A DNA stretch of 64,000 nucleotides from an uncultured Kiritimatiellota bacterium (GCA_944389945.1 CALXOF010000001.1:67016-131015); one strand, 5' to 3'; shown: positions 1-8,657, numbered from the stretch's first letter. Translations and numbers: made by a program. Notes: generated from the letters alone by a model not told the origin.

Positions 1-1314
1 CTGCACTTCTCCTTCGCCGGCATCAAGGTCGAGACCTTGGAGGCGTTCAAGGCGGACTTCCGGCGTTGCGTCAAGAAAGTCTTGACGGAGGCCGACTGTA
101 AGTGGAATGAAGCGGATTTCCCAGGCGCCAACTTTGCCCAAGCCATCACAGATCTCGCCAAACAGGCCGGCAAACCCGTGGTCATCCTCATCGATGAATA
201 TGACGCACCGGTGAGCCACGCCTTGGCTGATATCAAGCTTGCCACGGCCATTCGTAGCGAACTCTCAGACTTCTATATCCAAATCAAGGAGTGCGCTGCC
301 GACATTCGCCTTATGATGATGACAGGCGTTACGCGTTTCACCCAGCTCTCCGTCTTTTCGGCGTTGAACAACCTCAACAACCTGACGATGGACGACCGCT
401 ACGCCACGCTCTTGGGTTATACCGATGACGAGCTGACGACCTATTTCGATGCAGAGATGCGCCGCCACGCCGAGGTCATGAAGCTCTCCTACGAAGACTA
501 TCGCGAGCAACTCCGCTGGTGGTACAACGGCTACCGTTTCGCCCGTTGGAACACCACGAAGGTCTATAACCCCTGCGCCATTGGCAAGACCCTTGGTGCA
601 TGCACCCCCGAGTTCCTCGGCACGTGGATTTCCACCGGGTTGACCTCCGCCGTCTTCCACTACTTCGAGAACAACCAACTCGCCGAACAGGACTACGAGC
701 ACGTTGAGGATGTCTTTGAGGAGGATTTGGACATTTGCGAACTGGAGAATATCCAGCCCGTGGCCATGCTTTATCAAGGTGGTTACCTCACCATCAAGGA
801 TTATAAAAACAACGTCTTTACGCTTGGCATCCCGGATGAAGAGGTTCGTCGAGCATTCAACACCCAGCTCGTTCGAAAGTTCGCAGAGAAGGAGGACAAT
901 CGCTATCTGAGCGTTCTCAGTCGTGCCCTGATGCGGGCCGACTTTGACACTTTCTTCGGCCACCTTTCCGACCTCTACGCCCACCTCTTCTATGGCTCCA
1001 AAGAGGAGCGCGTGCAGGAGTTCTCCTTCCAACGCATCCTCTATGTTCTGCTGACCGCCAGTGGTTTCTTCCGTGTGACTGCCGAGGACCGACAGGCCCA
1101 GGGCCGCGCCGACCTCATCGCCGAAACCCCGGAACGCATCTTCATCTTCGAGCTCAAGGTCGACGGCACACCCCAACAGGCCCTCGACCAAATCAAAGAA
1201 CGCGGCTACGCCGAGCCCTACCGTCACTCCAGCAAGGAAGTCCACCTCATCGGCCTTTCTTTCGATGGTCAAACCCGCCGCCTCACCGGCACCGCCGCCG
1301 AGCCTCTTGCCTAA
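1..1314 (+). CDS. AAA-ATPase with PD-(D/E)XK nuclease domain, 5' truncated
   Basis: The reading frame is open from base 1, so the start lies outside the window. Against the intact paralogue at 22018-23598, about 90 N-terminal residues with the Walker A motif are missing. Visible parts are a Walker B-like stretch (VVILIDEYDAP), the conserved WWYNGY region, and a C-terminal nuclease core with Asp in GRADLIAETPE and the ExK pair in FELKVDG. This matches the AAA-ATPase_like (PF09820) plus DUF1703 (PF08011) architecture, common in many copies in gut anaerobes. Its role is unsettled; defence or mobile-DNA functions have been suggested. The stop is followed directly by repeat-filled DNA. Confidence 0.85.
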   Translation: MHFSFAGIKVETLEAFKADFRRCVKKVLTEADCKWNEADFPGANFAQAITDLAKQAGKPVVILIDEYDAPVSHALADIKLATAIRSELSDFYIQIKECAADIRLMMMTGVTRFTQLSVFSALNNLNNLTMDDRYATLLGYTDDELTTYFDAEMRRHAEVMKLSYEDYREQLRWWYNGYRFARWNTTKVYNPCAIGKTLGACTPEFLGTWISTGLTSAVFHYFENNQLAEQDYEHVEDVFEEDLDICELENIQPVAMLYQGGYLTIKDYKNNVFTLGIPDEEVRRAFNTQLVRKFAEKEDNRYLSVLSRALMRADFDTFFGHLSDLYAHLFYGSKEERVQEFSFQRILYVLLTASGFFRVTAEDRQAQGRADLIAETPERIFIFELKVDGTPQQALDQIKERGYAEPYRHSSKEVHLIGLSFDGQTRRLTGTAAEPLA

Positions 1315-1729
1315 TCTCCACGCAGACTCAAGGATGCGGGTGTTTTTATATTTCCTGCATCTTCTGTATGGTCCCCAGTATCGCCTATTGGCACGTCGCA
1401 GACGTGCCTGCGGGTGCAAGGGGTGTTTCCCCCTGCCGGGGTGTGGGGCAGTGCCCCACACCCCTCCAATCAACCATTCATCCAGTCCCCTTTGTGTGTC
1501 CTTTGTGGTAAATCCACGCTGGCAGTCCTGCCGGCGGTAGCCGGCCCTTAATCTGCTCAAAATCTGTGAGATACCGTAAGGTCTTCCTAGCGGAGCGACG
1601 GAACATCTGCGGTTCCTTTGTGTCATTTGCTTACACTGTGTGCAAGACGTCGCAGGGTTTCTTTTTCTTTTGGCGGCGGTTGTTTGGGGTGGGGCGGCTT
1701 TGCTAAACTGCGGGAAAAGGAACCCACCC
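1315..1729. repeat. Intergenic repeat mosaic (Gc75, Sc60)
   Basis: No gene is seen here. A Gc75 copy lies at 1387-1466, with the inverted repeat GCACGTCGCAGACGTGC followed by a hairpin ending in CCCCACACCCC. An Sc60 copy lies at about 1500-1565, with the palindrome-rich GGCAGTCCTGCCGGCGGTAG. Both families recur in other gaps of the window. Confidence 0.7.
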
Positions 1730-2019
1730 ATGACGAGACCCTGCTCCCACGTTTCGCTTCTCGCCCTCTGCCTCTTGGCCGCGCCCCTCTTCGCCAAGGG
1801 CGGCTACACCGTCACCGTCGCGAACCCGCTTGACGAGCCGCGCACCGGCGAGGTGGTCGAGGTCGCCGCGTCCTCCCCGACCGCCCCTTCACCTACTATT
1901 GGGGCGCCGACTGGTCCAAGGCCGGCCGTGTCGCCGACTTCGCCGCCTGGTAGTCCCTCGTCCAAGCCTCCCTCCGCCGCCTCCGCGCCCCCCTCACCGT
2001 CACCGTGACCCAAGAGTGA
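1730..2019 (+). pseudogene. Relic of a secreted DUF4861-like protein
   Basis: ATG at 1730 opens a signal peptide (LLALCLLAAPLFA) and a mature start reading YTVTVANPLDEPRTGEVVEV. This resembles the N-terminus of DUF4861 family proteins, but the frame then degenerates into Pro/Ser-rich sequence. In another frame, 1885-2019 reads PFTYYWGADWSKAGRVADF followed by TAG at 1951 and a readable LTVTVTQE ending at TGA 2017. That resembles the C-terminus of the same family. The likely history is an internal deletion joining the two gene ends out of frame, plus a nonsense change. The family assignment is from memory of the motifs. An alternative is a short functional secreted peptide ending at 2008. Confidence 0.5.
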
Positions 2020-2181
2020 CGATGGAAGCTTGCTCTCACGCTGCGCGGCACCCGCAAAGACGCAAAGATTCGCAAAGGACACAAAGCACTTGGAAGCTTG
2101 GATGCTTGGCATTGCATCATCCATCGCTTCCTCCGTCGCCCTGCAGGGGCGTCCGTTCTCCGTTCTCCAAGGAATAAGACC

Positions 2182-3003
2182 ATGAAGCTACACTTCCTCC
2201 TTCCCTGCATTATCTTACTAACAGGCTGTGCCACCGAGCGGCTTGTCTTCTCTGAGGAGTTCGACAAGCCCGGCTTGCCCGACCCCGCCACCTGGCGCTA
2301 CGAGGAAGGCTGGGTCCGTAACCAAGAAGCCCAGTGGTACTCCAAGGCCGACCCCGCCAACACCTGGATTGAGGACGGCACCCTGCGCATCACCGCGCGC
2401 AAACTCGAGGAGCCCCGCCCCAACCCCGCCGAGAACCCCGCCGGCCCCGGCCGCCCCTGGGGCCCCGCCCGCGACGCCATCCGCTACACCTCCGGCTCCA
2501 TCGACACCAAGGGCCGCTTCGCCTTCCAATACGGCCGCGTCGAGGTCCGCGCCCGCCTCGCCCACGGCCAAGGCGCCTGGCCCGCCATCTGGACCCTCGG
2601 CGTCTGGGGCAACCACCCCGCTTGCGGCGAGATCGACATCATGGAATACGTTTGGTCCTCCCGCGACCGTGTCTGGTCCACCCTCCACTTCCCTGGCCGT
2701 TACGACGTCCCCGCCAACGAGCGTTCCGGTGCCTACGCCGGCCCCGAGGTCCAGGACAACGAGTTTCACCTCTATGGCATGGAGTGGACCCCCGAGCAGA
2801 TCACCTTCACCTTCGACGGCAAGCCCTATTACACCTTCGCCCTCGACCGCGTGAACCAGCCCGACGGCACCAACCCCTTCCGCCAGCCCCACTACATCAA
2901 GCTCAACCTCGCCCTCGGCACCGAGAAGAACTGGGGCGGCACCCTCGACCCCGCCATCCTCCCCCAGACCTTCGAGGTCGACTACGTCCGTGTCTATCAA
3001 TAA
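2182..3003 (+). CDS. GH16 family glycoside hydrolase lipoprotein
   Basis: A 273-residue secreted beta-glucanase-type enzyme. The start is ATG 2182; it gives a lipoprotein signal (LLPCIILLTGC, Cys16), whereas longer upstream extensions run through repeat DNA. The GH16 catalytic signature GEIDIMEYVW is intact, with Glu150 as nucleophile, Asp152 and Glu155 as acid/base. Flanking motifs (GRFAFQYGRVEVRARL, QGAWPAIWTLG, LNLALGTEKNWGG, VDYVRVYQ) match laminarinase/lichenase members. It probably sits on the cell surface or in the periplasm and cleaves beta-1,3/1,4-glucans; exact specificity cannot be read. The single-domain length is normal for the family. It follows the DUF4861-like relic, so this may once have been a polysaccharide-use locus. 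Confidence 0.88.
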   Translation: MKLHFLLPCIILLTGCATERLVFSEEFDKPGLPDPATWRYEEGWVRNQEAQWYSKADPANTWIEDGTLRITARKLEEPRPNPAENPAGPGRPWGPARDAIRYTSGSIDTKGRFAFQYGRVEVRARLAHGQGAWPAIWTLGVWGNHPACGEIDIMEYVWSSRDRVWSTLHFPGRYDVPANERSGAYAGPEVQDNEFHLYGMEWTPEQITFTFDGKPYYTFALDRVNQPDGTNPFRQPHYIKLNLALGTEKNWGGTLDPAILPQTFEVDYVRVYQ

Positions 3004-3113
3004 GGGAAGCTTGGAAGTTTGGATGTTTGGAGGCTTGGCAAAGTTTCCCTGCCGCTCTCCGTTGCCCCACAGGGACGCTCCGTTCTCAGGGGCGGCGCAA
3101 GCCGCCCCTGCTG
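3004..3113. repeat. O8a octamers and H7-type sequence
   Basis: Right after the GH16 stop there are TTGGAAGT-type octamers (3006-3040), then a CTCCGTT.../GGGGCGGC...GCCGCCCC hairpin segment that also occurs in the other H7 blocks. Confidence 0.6.
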
Positions 3114-3196
3114 AGACCCTATAGTGGTCGGAGGTCAACCACTATAGTGGTCCGAGGTGAGACCCTATAGTGGTCCGACCCGAAACCCTTAAGGGT
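3114..3196. repeat. P23 palindromic array, 4 units
   Basis: Four palindromic units of the form GACCCTATAGTGGTC have cores at 3119, 3142, 3165 and 3188, exactly 23 bp apart. The last unit has CTTAAG in place of CTATAG. The array is intergenic, downstream of the GH16 gene. Confidence 0.85.
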
Positions 3197-3293
3197 CTGC
3201 GGAGGACCCCTGCTGTGTCCCATAGTCGCCACCTTATGGACCATGGAGAATCGGGCTGTCGCGGGGGCGTGTCTATGCTACAATAGAGATGCT

Positions 3294-3746
3294 ATGAAAA
3301 AGATTGTACCCTTGCTTGCCATCGCGGCGCTCCTCTCCGGTTGCGCCACCGTCTCTTACCAGACCGCCACGCCCCTCCCGGGCGAGACGCTCTCCGTCCA
3401 CCAGACGCTCTCGAAGTATGAGGGCACCGTGGACATGCCCTGCCGCTTCCGCACTGCGCTCTGCCCCAACCAGTGCGACCACGGCGGCAAGTACGCCAAG
3501 TTCACCGTCGTTGAGTACACCGGCTACGAGAAGCCCGGGAAGTATGGCGACGAAAAGCAAGCAGAGTTCCTCGTCCGCATCGCCCACAAGGACGGTACGC
3601 CCGACGCGGAGACGCCCGAGGCCCTGCGCAAGGTGATCGACGCGCTTGAGCCCGGCCAGGTCGTCGGCCTGGATTGGACGCATGTCTACGTGACCCAGGG
3701 CGGCGTCAGCGCCCCCGAGCGCATCGTCACGCGTCTGGCGGAATGA
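3294..3746 (+). CDS. Small lipoprotein of unknown function
   Basis: A 150-residue protein whose N-terminus (MKKIVPLLAIAALLSGCATV) is a clear lipoprotein signal with lipobox LSGC. The mature part contains four cysteines in a short stretch (MPCRFRTALCPNQCDHGG), which could bind metal or form disulfides, then a compact domain ending EPGQVVGLDWTHVYVTQGG. I do not recognise a named family. A possible extended -10 (TGCTACAAT, 3277-3284) lies just upstream. The stop overlaps the lpxB start (ATGA), so the two are translationally coupled and probably co-transcribed, which suggests an envelope role. Confidence 0.75.
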   Translation: MKKIVPLLAIAALLSGCATVSYQTATPLPGETLSVHQTLSKYEGTVDMPCRFRTALCPNQCDHGGKYAKFTVVEYTGYEKPGKYGDEKQAEFLVRIAHKDGTPDAETPEALRKVIDALEPGQVVGLDWTHVYVTQGGVSAPERIVTRLAE

Positions 3747-4897
3747 GCGCCGCGCCCCTCAAAATCATGATTGCCGCCGGGGAAGTCTCCGGCGACATGT
3801 ACGGTGGCGCCCTCATCCGCGCCCTGCGCGAGCGCTTCCCCGGCCGCGAACTCGACGTCCGCGGCATGGGGGGCGACGCGCTCCGCGCCGAGGGTGCCCA
3901 ACTCCTTTATCACACCGATGCCCTCGCCGCCATGGGCATCATCGAGGTCCTCGCCAAGATTCGCTTCTACAAACGCGTCTTGGCCGATATGGTCGCCTTG
4001 GCCGCCGAATGGCGCCCCGACCTGCTCATCACCCTCGACTACTACTCCTTTAATATCGCCTTGGCCGAGCGCGTCAAGGCCCTGGGCATCCGCACCGCCC
4101 ACTACATTTCCCCCAAGGTCTGGGTCTGGCGCCGCGGCCGCATCAAACGCATCGCCCGCGCCTTCGACCTGCTCCTCTGCATCTTCCCCTTCGAGCCCGC
4201 GCTCTACGCGCCCACCGGCCTCCGCGCCGTCTACGTCGGCCATCCCCTCGTCGAACAGGCCGCCGCCACCCGCGCCGAGCCGCCGCCCGAACTGCCGTGG
4301 GGTGGGGGACGCCGCATTGCCATCCTGCCCGGTAGCCGTGCCGGCGAAATCCGCGCCCTGTTGCCCACCTTCCTGGAGGCCGCCCGCCGCGTCCAGACCG
4401 AGCTGGGCGGCGACTGCTCCTTTATCCTGCCCGCACCCACCCCCAAGATGCGCGCCCTCGCCGAGGCCATCCTCGCCAAGCACCCCGCGCCCGACCGCCT
4501 GGCGGTGGTCGATGGCCGCGCCCGTCACGTCATGGCCCAGGCCGACTGCGCCATGATTGCCAGCGGCACCGCCACCCTCGAGGCGTGCCTGATGGATTGC
4601 CCCGCGCTCTTGGCCTACCGTGTCAGTCTCCCCACCGAGTTGCTCGCCCGCCTCATCACCCTCAAGGCCGCCTTCCGCTACGCCGGGCTCGTCAACATCG
4701 TCGCCAACCGCCTGGTGATGCCCGAGCTGCTCCAGCGTGACTGCAACCCCGCCAACGCCGCCCGCATCACCCTCGACTATCTCCACGACACCCCCGCCCG
4801 ACGCGACCTCCTCGCCGCCTACGCCGAGGTCCGCGACCGCCTGGGGCCCCCTGGCGCCACCGCCCGCGCCGCCGCCGCCCTCGCCGAGCTGCTTTGA
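3743..4897 (+). CDS. lpxB: Lipid-A-disaccharide synthase
   Basis: 384 residues, close to E. coli LpxB (382). It joins UDP-2,3-diacylglucosamine to lipid X to make lipid A disaccharide 1-phosphate at the inner membrane. Diagnostic motifs are the N-terminal AAGEVSGDMYGG, the SPKVWVWRRGR stretch, PGSRAGEI and IASGTATLEA. Start ATG 3743 overlaps the preceding lipoprotein's stop. Together with kdsB this shows that the organism makes LPS. No other lpx genes are adjacent, so lpxB sits apart from the usual lpxD-fabZ-lpxA cluster. Confidence 0.95.
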   Translation: MSAAPLKIMIAAGEVSGDMYGGALIRALRERFPGRELDVRGMGGDALRAEGAQLLYHTDALAAMGIIEVLAKIRFYKRVLADMVALAAEWRPDLLITLDYYSFNIALAERVKALGIRTAHYISPKVWVWRRGRIKRIARAFDLLLCIFPFEPALYAPTGLRAVYVGHPLVEQAAATRAEPPPELPWGGGRRIAILPGSRAGEIRALLPTFLEAARRVQTELGGDCSFILPAPTPKMRALAEAILAKHPAPDRLAVVDGRARHVMAQADCAMIASGTATLEACLMDCPALLAYRVSLPTELLARLITLKAAFRYAGLVNIVANRLVMPELLQRDCNPANAARITLDYLHDTPARRDLLAAYAEVRDRLGPPGATARAAAALAELL

Positions 4898-5370
4898 GCC
4901 CCCCTCTCTCCACGAAGACACGAAAGGAACGCAAGGGCCTGGGCACTTCACCGTTCGGCCCTTCGGGCCTCACTACCGTGCCCATCCCTTGCGTCTCTTC
5001 GTTTTCCTGGAAGACGCACTCAATTGATGCGTAGGCTCCCTAGAACGGCGGCTGATGTTACCCTCCACAATGCTTCACCCGTCGCCCCACAGGGGCGCTC
5101 CTGTATCTCCTGCATCTCCTGTATCTCCTGTGCGGCCTTTACATCGTTTGTTGGCACGTCGCAGACGTGCCGGGGGTGCAGGGAGAACGAAGGGGCGTGG
5201 CCCTGCCACCCCTGCCGGGGTGTGGGGCAGCGCCCCACATTCCAATCAGCCAATCAGTTAATCAGCCATACTGTGACTTATGACTTATTGGGGTGTGTCT
5301 CTCGCGCAAAGTTTCACCATGCAGGAATGGGAGATATGACTTTTGGAGCGCGTGGTCTTGCGAAAAAGTG
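4898..5370. repeat. Intergenic repeat mosaic (Hp100, Gc75, O8b)
   Basis: No gene is seen. Hp100 occupies 4910-5011: CACGAAGACACGAAAGGAAC leads into GCAAGGGCC and closes with CCCTTGCGT. A triplicated CTCCTGTAT/CTCCTGCAT stretch lies near 5100-5130, Gc75 at 5149-5242, and O8b octamers (AATCAGCC) at 5244-5270. Confidence 0.7.
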
Positions 5371-5400
5371 TTGACAGGTGGGGCGGGGATGTTGTATCTT
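5371..5400 (+). promoter_or_regulatory. Promoter of rplU operon
   Basis: TTGACA at 5371-5376 and TATCTT at 5395-5400 are separated by 18 bp, about 60 bp before the rplU start. The same -35, spacing and -10 occur before rpsL and, with one change, before tRNA-His. Confidence 0.7.
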
Positions 5401-5461
5401 ATGCGGACTTTTGGCGCCCTGGGGGCGTCTCGGATTTCTGAACCTATCCAAAAGGATGACT

Positions 5462-5776
5462 ATGGAAGCATACGCAGTGGTTGAGGCAGGCGGCGTGCAG
5501 TGCCGCGTGACCGTCGGCAGCGTGATCGAGGTGAACCGGATGGCCGGCGAGCCCGGCGCGGACATCGAGCTGACGGGCGTTCTGGCGCTGAACACCGGCG
5601 ACGAGCTGAAGATTGGCATGCCGACTGTTGACGGCGCCAAAGTGGTGGCCACCGTGCTTGGGCACAAGCGCGGCGACAAGCTGATCCACTTCCGCAAGAA
5701 CCGCCGCAAAGGCTATGAGCGCCGCGTGGGGCACCGCCAGGAGCTGACGGTCCTCAAGATCAAGTCCATCGCCTAA
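5462..5776 (+). CDS. rplU: 50S ribosomal protein L21
   Basis: 104 residues, the usual L21 length. It starts [16 protein letters not shown] (family: YAVIxxGGKQYRV) and has the conserved [29 protein letters not shown] region that contacts 23S rRNA domain I. The start is ATG 5462, preceded by AAAAGGATG at the right distance. It is the first gene of the classical rplU-rpmA-obgE cluster, with rpmA 13 bp downstream. Expression is likely from the promoter at 5371. Confidence 0.96.
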   Translation: MEAYAVVEAGGVQCRVTVGSVIEVNRMAGEPGADIELTGVLALNTGDELKIGMPTVDGAKVVATVLGHKRGDKLIHFRKNRRKGYERRVGHRQELTVLKIKSIA

Positions 5777-5789
5777 AGGAGGAACGACT

Positions 5790-6029
5790 ATGGCAGGCAG
5801 CACCGGAAACGGACGCGACAGCAACGCGAAGCGCCTTGGCGTCAAGCGCTACGCCGGGCAATATGTGAAGGCCGGCGAGATTTTGGTCCGCCAGCGCGGC
5901 ACGAAGTTCGCCCCCGGGGCGAATGTGGGCTGCGGGCGTGATTTCACCCTCTTCGCCCTCATCGAAGGCACCGTCGCCTTCCAGAAGAACGGCAAGGTCG
6001 TCACCGTCCAGCCGTTGGCACAGGCCTAA
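5790..6029 (+). CDS. rpmA: 50S ribosomal protein L27
   Basis: 79 residues, starting [19 protein letters not shown]. The GRDS-KRLGVK motif, a glycine-rich core ([18 protein letters not shown]) and [12 protein letters not shown] are diagnostic of L27, whose N-terminal arm reaches the peptidyl-transferase centre. Mature-type L27 starts with A-G-S/K directly; there is no cleavable Firmicutes-type leader. An AAGGAGGAA site sits before the ATG. It lies between rplU and obgE in the standard order. Confidence 0.96.
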   Translation: MAGSTGNGRDSNAKRLGVKRYAGQYVKAGEILVRQRGTKFAPGANVGCGRDFTLFALIEGTVAFQKNGKVVTVQPLAQA

Positions 6030-6051
6030 GGAAACGGTTTCAGGAACGGCC

Positions 6052-7158
6052 ATGAAGAGCAGGGTGTTCGTCGATTCGGCCACGGCCGAGGTTCGCGCCG
6101 GGCGCGGCGGTGACGGGAGCGGAAGCTTCCGCCGCGAGTCGCACGTGCCCGAAGGCGGCCCCGACGGCGGCGACGGCGGCCGCGGGGGGAACGTCATCCT
6201 CCGCGCCAGCACCCATGCCGACAGCCTCCTGCGCATCTTCTATGAACCCCGCCTCATCGCCGAGAACGGCGTGAACGGCTCCGGACAGAAGATGCACGGC
6301 CGCAACGGCAAAGATTTGGTCGTCGACGTCCCCTGCGGCACCGAGGTCTACAACGCCGAGACCGGCGCTTGGTTGGGCGAGGTTCTCGAGCCCGGGCAAA
6401 CGCTCCTGCTCGCGAAGGGCGGTCGCGGCGGCTGGGGCAATGTCCACTTTAAGAGCTCCGTCAATCAGGCGCCCGAGAAGTTCATCCCCGGCAGCGACGG
6501 CGAGGCCTTCATGGCCCGCTTCGAGCTCAAGACCATCGCCGATGCCGGCCTCGTGGGCTTTCCCAACGCCGGCAAAAGCTCCCTCCTCGCCGCCCTCAGC
6601 GCCGCCAAGCCGAAAATCGCCAACTACCCCTTCACCACCCTCCACCCCATCGTGGGCACCGTGGTCTACGGGGACTATGCGACGATCCGCGTGGCGGACA
6701 TCCCGGGCATCATCGAAGGCGCCGCCGACGGCATCGGCCTCGGCCTCACCTTCCTCCGGCACATCTCCCGCTCCAAGATGCTCGTCTACGTCTTGGACAT
6801 GGCCGACGAGGAAAACCCCGCAGAGGAAGCCTACCGCATCCTCCGCGCCGAGGTCGAGAGCTACGACCCCGAGCTCGCCGCGCGCCCGGCCCTCGTCATC
6901 GCCAACAAGATGGACGAGCCCGCCGCCCAGGCCCGTTATGCCGAGGCCGCCAAGGCCCTCGGCTTCGAGCCCCTGCGCCTCTCCCTCACCGCCGAGGGCC
7001 AGCCCGGCCTCGAAGCCGTCCGCCAAGCCCTGCGCGATGCGCTCAAGCCCACGCCCCACGGCGCCCCCGCTGAGCCCCCGCCCGCCGAGGACGGCCCCGT
7101 CGACCACACCGAAGTCACCCCCGAGCGGCTTCGCATGGCCACCTTCCTGAAACTCTGA
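6052..7158 (+). CDS. obgE: Obg family GTPase
   Basis: 368 residues. The N-terminal glycine-rich Obg fold is evident (VRAGRGGDGSGSFRRESHV, then GGPDGGDGGRGGNV). The GTPase domain follows with G1 GFPNAGKSS, switch I NYPFTTLHP, G3 DIPGIIEGA and G4 NKMDEP. A short acidic/Pro-rich tail (GAPAEPPPAEDGPVDH) replaces the longer OCT domain. The protein acts in late 50S assembly and the stringent response. Start ATG 6052 has AGGAACGG upstream. It is the third gene of the rplU-rpmA-obgE operon and is followed by rpmB 33 bp downstream. Confidence 0.95.
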   Translation: MKSRVFVDSATAEVRAGRGGDGSGSFRRESHVPEGGPDGGDGGRGGNVILRASTHADSLLRIFYEPRLIAENGVNGSGQKMHGRNGKDLVVDVPCGTEVYNAETGAWLGEVLEPGQTLLLAKGGRGGWGNVHFKSSVNQAPEKFIPGSDGEAFMARFELKTIADAGLVGFPNAGKSSLLAALSAAKPKIANYPFTTLHPIVGTVVYGDYATIRVADIPGIIEGAADGIGLGLTFLRHISRSKMLVYVLDMADEENPAEEAYRILRAEVESYDPELAARPALVIANKMDEPAAQARYAEAAKALGFEPLRLSLTAEGQPGLEAVRQALRDALKPTPHGAPAEPPPAEDGPVDHTEVTPERLRMATFLKL

Positions 7159-7191
7159 ACCACACCACTCTAACACCAAGGAGTCATTAAA

Positions 7192-7422
7192 ATGTCTCGT
7201 ATCTGCGAAATCTGCGGCAAGAAGCCCATCGTCGGTAGCCGGATCGTCCGCCACGGCTTGGAAAAGGCCAAGGGCGGCATCGGCCTCCACACCACCGGCA
7301 TCTCCAAGCGCCGCTTCACGCCCAACCTGAAGAACGTGCACGTGCGCACCGCCAATGGCACCACCTGCCACATGACCGTCTGCGCCGCCTGCATCAAGGC
7401 CGGCCGCGTCACCAAGGCCTAA
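7192..7422 (+). CDS. rpmB: 50S ribosomal protein L28
   Basis: 76 residues. Features are MSRICEICGKKPIVGSRI, the conserved KRRFTPNLKNVHV core and a C-terminal VCAACIKAGRV. Two CxxC pairs (CEIC and CAAC) suggest the zinc-binding (C+) form of L28. AAGGAG precedes the ATG. rpmB is more often paired with rpmG; here it follows obgE and precedes rpsL. A GC hairpin (7428-7443) follows the stop and abuts the next promoter. Confidence 0.96.
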   Translation: MSRICEICGKKPIVGSRIVRHGLEKAKGGIGLHTTGISKRRFTPNLKNVHVRTANGTTCHMTVCAACIKAGRVTKA

Positions 7423-7450
7423 GCCAAGCCCCGCACACGCGGGGCGCCCC

Positions 7451-7480
7451 TTGACAAGGCCCCCGCATTTGTGCTATCTT
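7451..7480 (+). promoter_or_regulatory. Promoter of rpsL-rpsG
   Basis: TTGACA (7451-7456), 18-bp spacer, TATCTT (7475-7480). This leaves a leader of about 140 nt before the rpsL ATG at 7626, long enough for autoregulation by S7, although I see no convincing mimic of the E. coli S7 site. The hairpin CCCCGC...GCGGGG at 7428-7443 just upstream may separate this unit from rpmB. Confidence 0.7.
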
Positions 7481-7625
7481 GCATGAGTTTATTTGGCGCG
7501 GAGCCCCAAGGCAGGTAGCGTCGCCTTGGGCCCAGGAGGACGAGAGCCCCGTCCCATCGCTTCGGCCAGACCCGAACGCCGGCCCCGCCGGCACCGACTT
7601 GAACGAACCATCGAAGGACAACCGA

Positions 7626-8018
7626 ATGCCTACGATCAATCAGCTCGTGCGCAAGGGTCGCACCCCCCAGCGCAAAAAGAGCAAATCCCCGGCCCTGGTG
7701 GGCTGCCCCCAGCGCCGCGGCGTCTGCACCGTCGTCAAGACCCAGACCCCGAAGAAGCCGAACTCCGCATTGCGTAAGGTCGCCCGTGTGCGCCTCACCT
7801 CCGGCTACGAAGTCACCGCCTACATCCCCGGCGAAGGCCACAACCTCCAGGAACACTCCGTGGTCCTCGTCCGTGGCGGCCGCGTCGCCGACCTTCCCGG
7901 TGTGCGCTACCACATCATCCGCGGCGCGCTCGACAGCCTCGGCGTCAATGGCCGTGGTCGTTCCCGCTCCAAGTACGGCGTCAAGAAGGACGCCGCCGCC
8001 CAGGCCAAGAAGAAATAA
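7626..8018 (+). CDS. rpsL: 30S ribosomal protein S12 (Ala88 variant)
   Basis: 130 residues with [11 protein letters not shown], the decoding loop [11 protein letters not shown] (Lys43 present) and [19 protein letters not shown]. The next residue is Ala88, where almost all bacteria have Lys88 in [13 protein letters not shown]. Substitutions at Lys43 or Lys88 are classical streptomycin-resistance changes, so intrinsic low sensitivity is plausible. ATG 7626 was chosen because it gives the canonical MPTINQL start. The C-terminus has a short Ala/Lys tail. It is followed by rpsG 13 bp downstream; fusA and tuf, which often complete this operon, are absent. Confidence 0.96.
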   Translation: MPTINQLVRKGRTPQRKKSKSPALVGCPQRRGVCTVVKTQTPKKPNSALRKVARVRLTSGYEVTAYIPGEGHNLQEHSVVLVRGGRVADLPGVRYHIIRGALDSLGVNGRGRSRSKYGVKKDAAAQAKKK

Positions 8019-8031
8019 GGAGGCGCGATAA

Positions 8032-8499
8032 ATGAGACGTCGTCAAGCCATCAAGCGCGTCCACCAGACCGACCCCCGCTTCAACAGCGAGCTCGTCGCC
8101 AAGGTCGTCCGCACCCTCATGAAGTCCGGCAAGAAGACCACCGCCGAGCGCATCGTCTACGGCGCCATCGAGGAACTCGCCAAGGAAACCGGCAAGGATC
8201 CCCTCGAGGTCATGGATGCCGCCATCAACAACATGAAGCCCAAAGTCGAGGTCAAGAGCCGTCGCGTCGGTGGCGCCACCTACCCGGTGCCCGTCGAAAT
8301 CCGCCCCGGCCGCCAGCTCGCCCTCGCCCTCCGCTGGATGGCGCAGTATGCTGCCGCCCGCCGTGGCGTCCCCATGCCGCGCGCCGTCGCCCTTGAGCTC
8401 ATCGATGCCTACAACAACACTGGCAACGTTCTCAAGAAGCGCGACGACACCCACAAGATGGCCCAGGCCAACAAGGCCTTCGCGCACTACGCCTTCTAA
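8032..8499 (+). CDS. rpsG: 30S ribosomal protein S7
   Basis: 155 residues, the standard length. It shows MRRRQAIKRVHQTDPRFNS, an AINNMKPKVEVKSRRVGGATY core and the C-terminal QANKAFAHYAF. S7 nucleates the head of the 30S subunit by binding the 3' domain of 16S rRNA. AAGGAGGCG precedes the ATG. It is co-transcribed with rpsL and ends at a strong intrinsic terminator, so the str operon here has only two genes. Confidence 0.96.
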   Translation: MRRRQAIKRVHQTDPRFNSELVAKVVRTLMKSGKKTTAERIVYGAIEELAKETGKDPLEVMDAAINNMKPKVEVKSRRVGGATYPVPVEIRPGRQLALALRWMAQYAAARRGVPMPRAVALELIDAYNNTGNVLKKRDDTHKMAQANKAFAHYAF

Positions 8500-8520
8500 G
8501 GCCCCGCGCCCAGCGCGACA

Positions 8521-8553
8521 AAAAGCCCCGGCACCCGCCGGGGCTTTTTTTTG
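8521..8553 (+). terminator. Terminator after rpsG
   Basis: The stem AGCCCCGG...CCGGGGCT is followed by eight T residues, 20 bp after the rpsG stop. Confidence 0.9.
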
Positions 8554-8555
8554 CT

Positions 8556-8615
8556 AATTGGCTGATTAGCTGATTGGCTGATTGGCTGTCGGTGGGGCGT
8601 TGCCCCACACCCCAG
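8556..8615. repeat. O8b octamer array plus Gc75 fragment
   Basis: Four tandem 8-bp units (ATTGGCTG, ATTAGCTG, ATTGGCTG, ATTGGCTG) are followed by GTGGGGCGTTGCCCCACACC, the end piece of Gc75. Confidence 0.75.
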
Positions 8616-8657
8616 AATCTCCGGAAAGCGGCACGCGAGTGGCTAGTCCCCCGCCTC

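Noticed and set aside
5371..8499. Full S10/str ribosomal operon
   Set aside because: Only rplU-rpmA-obgE-rpmB and rpsL-rpsG are present; fusA, tuf and other r-protein genes are missing here.
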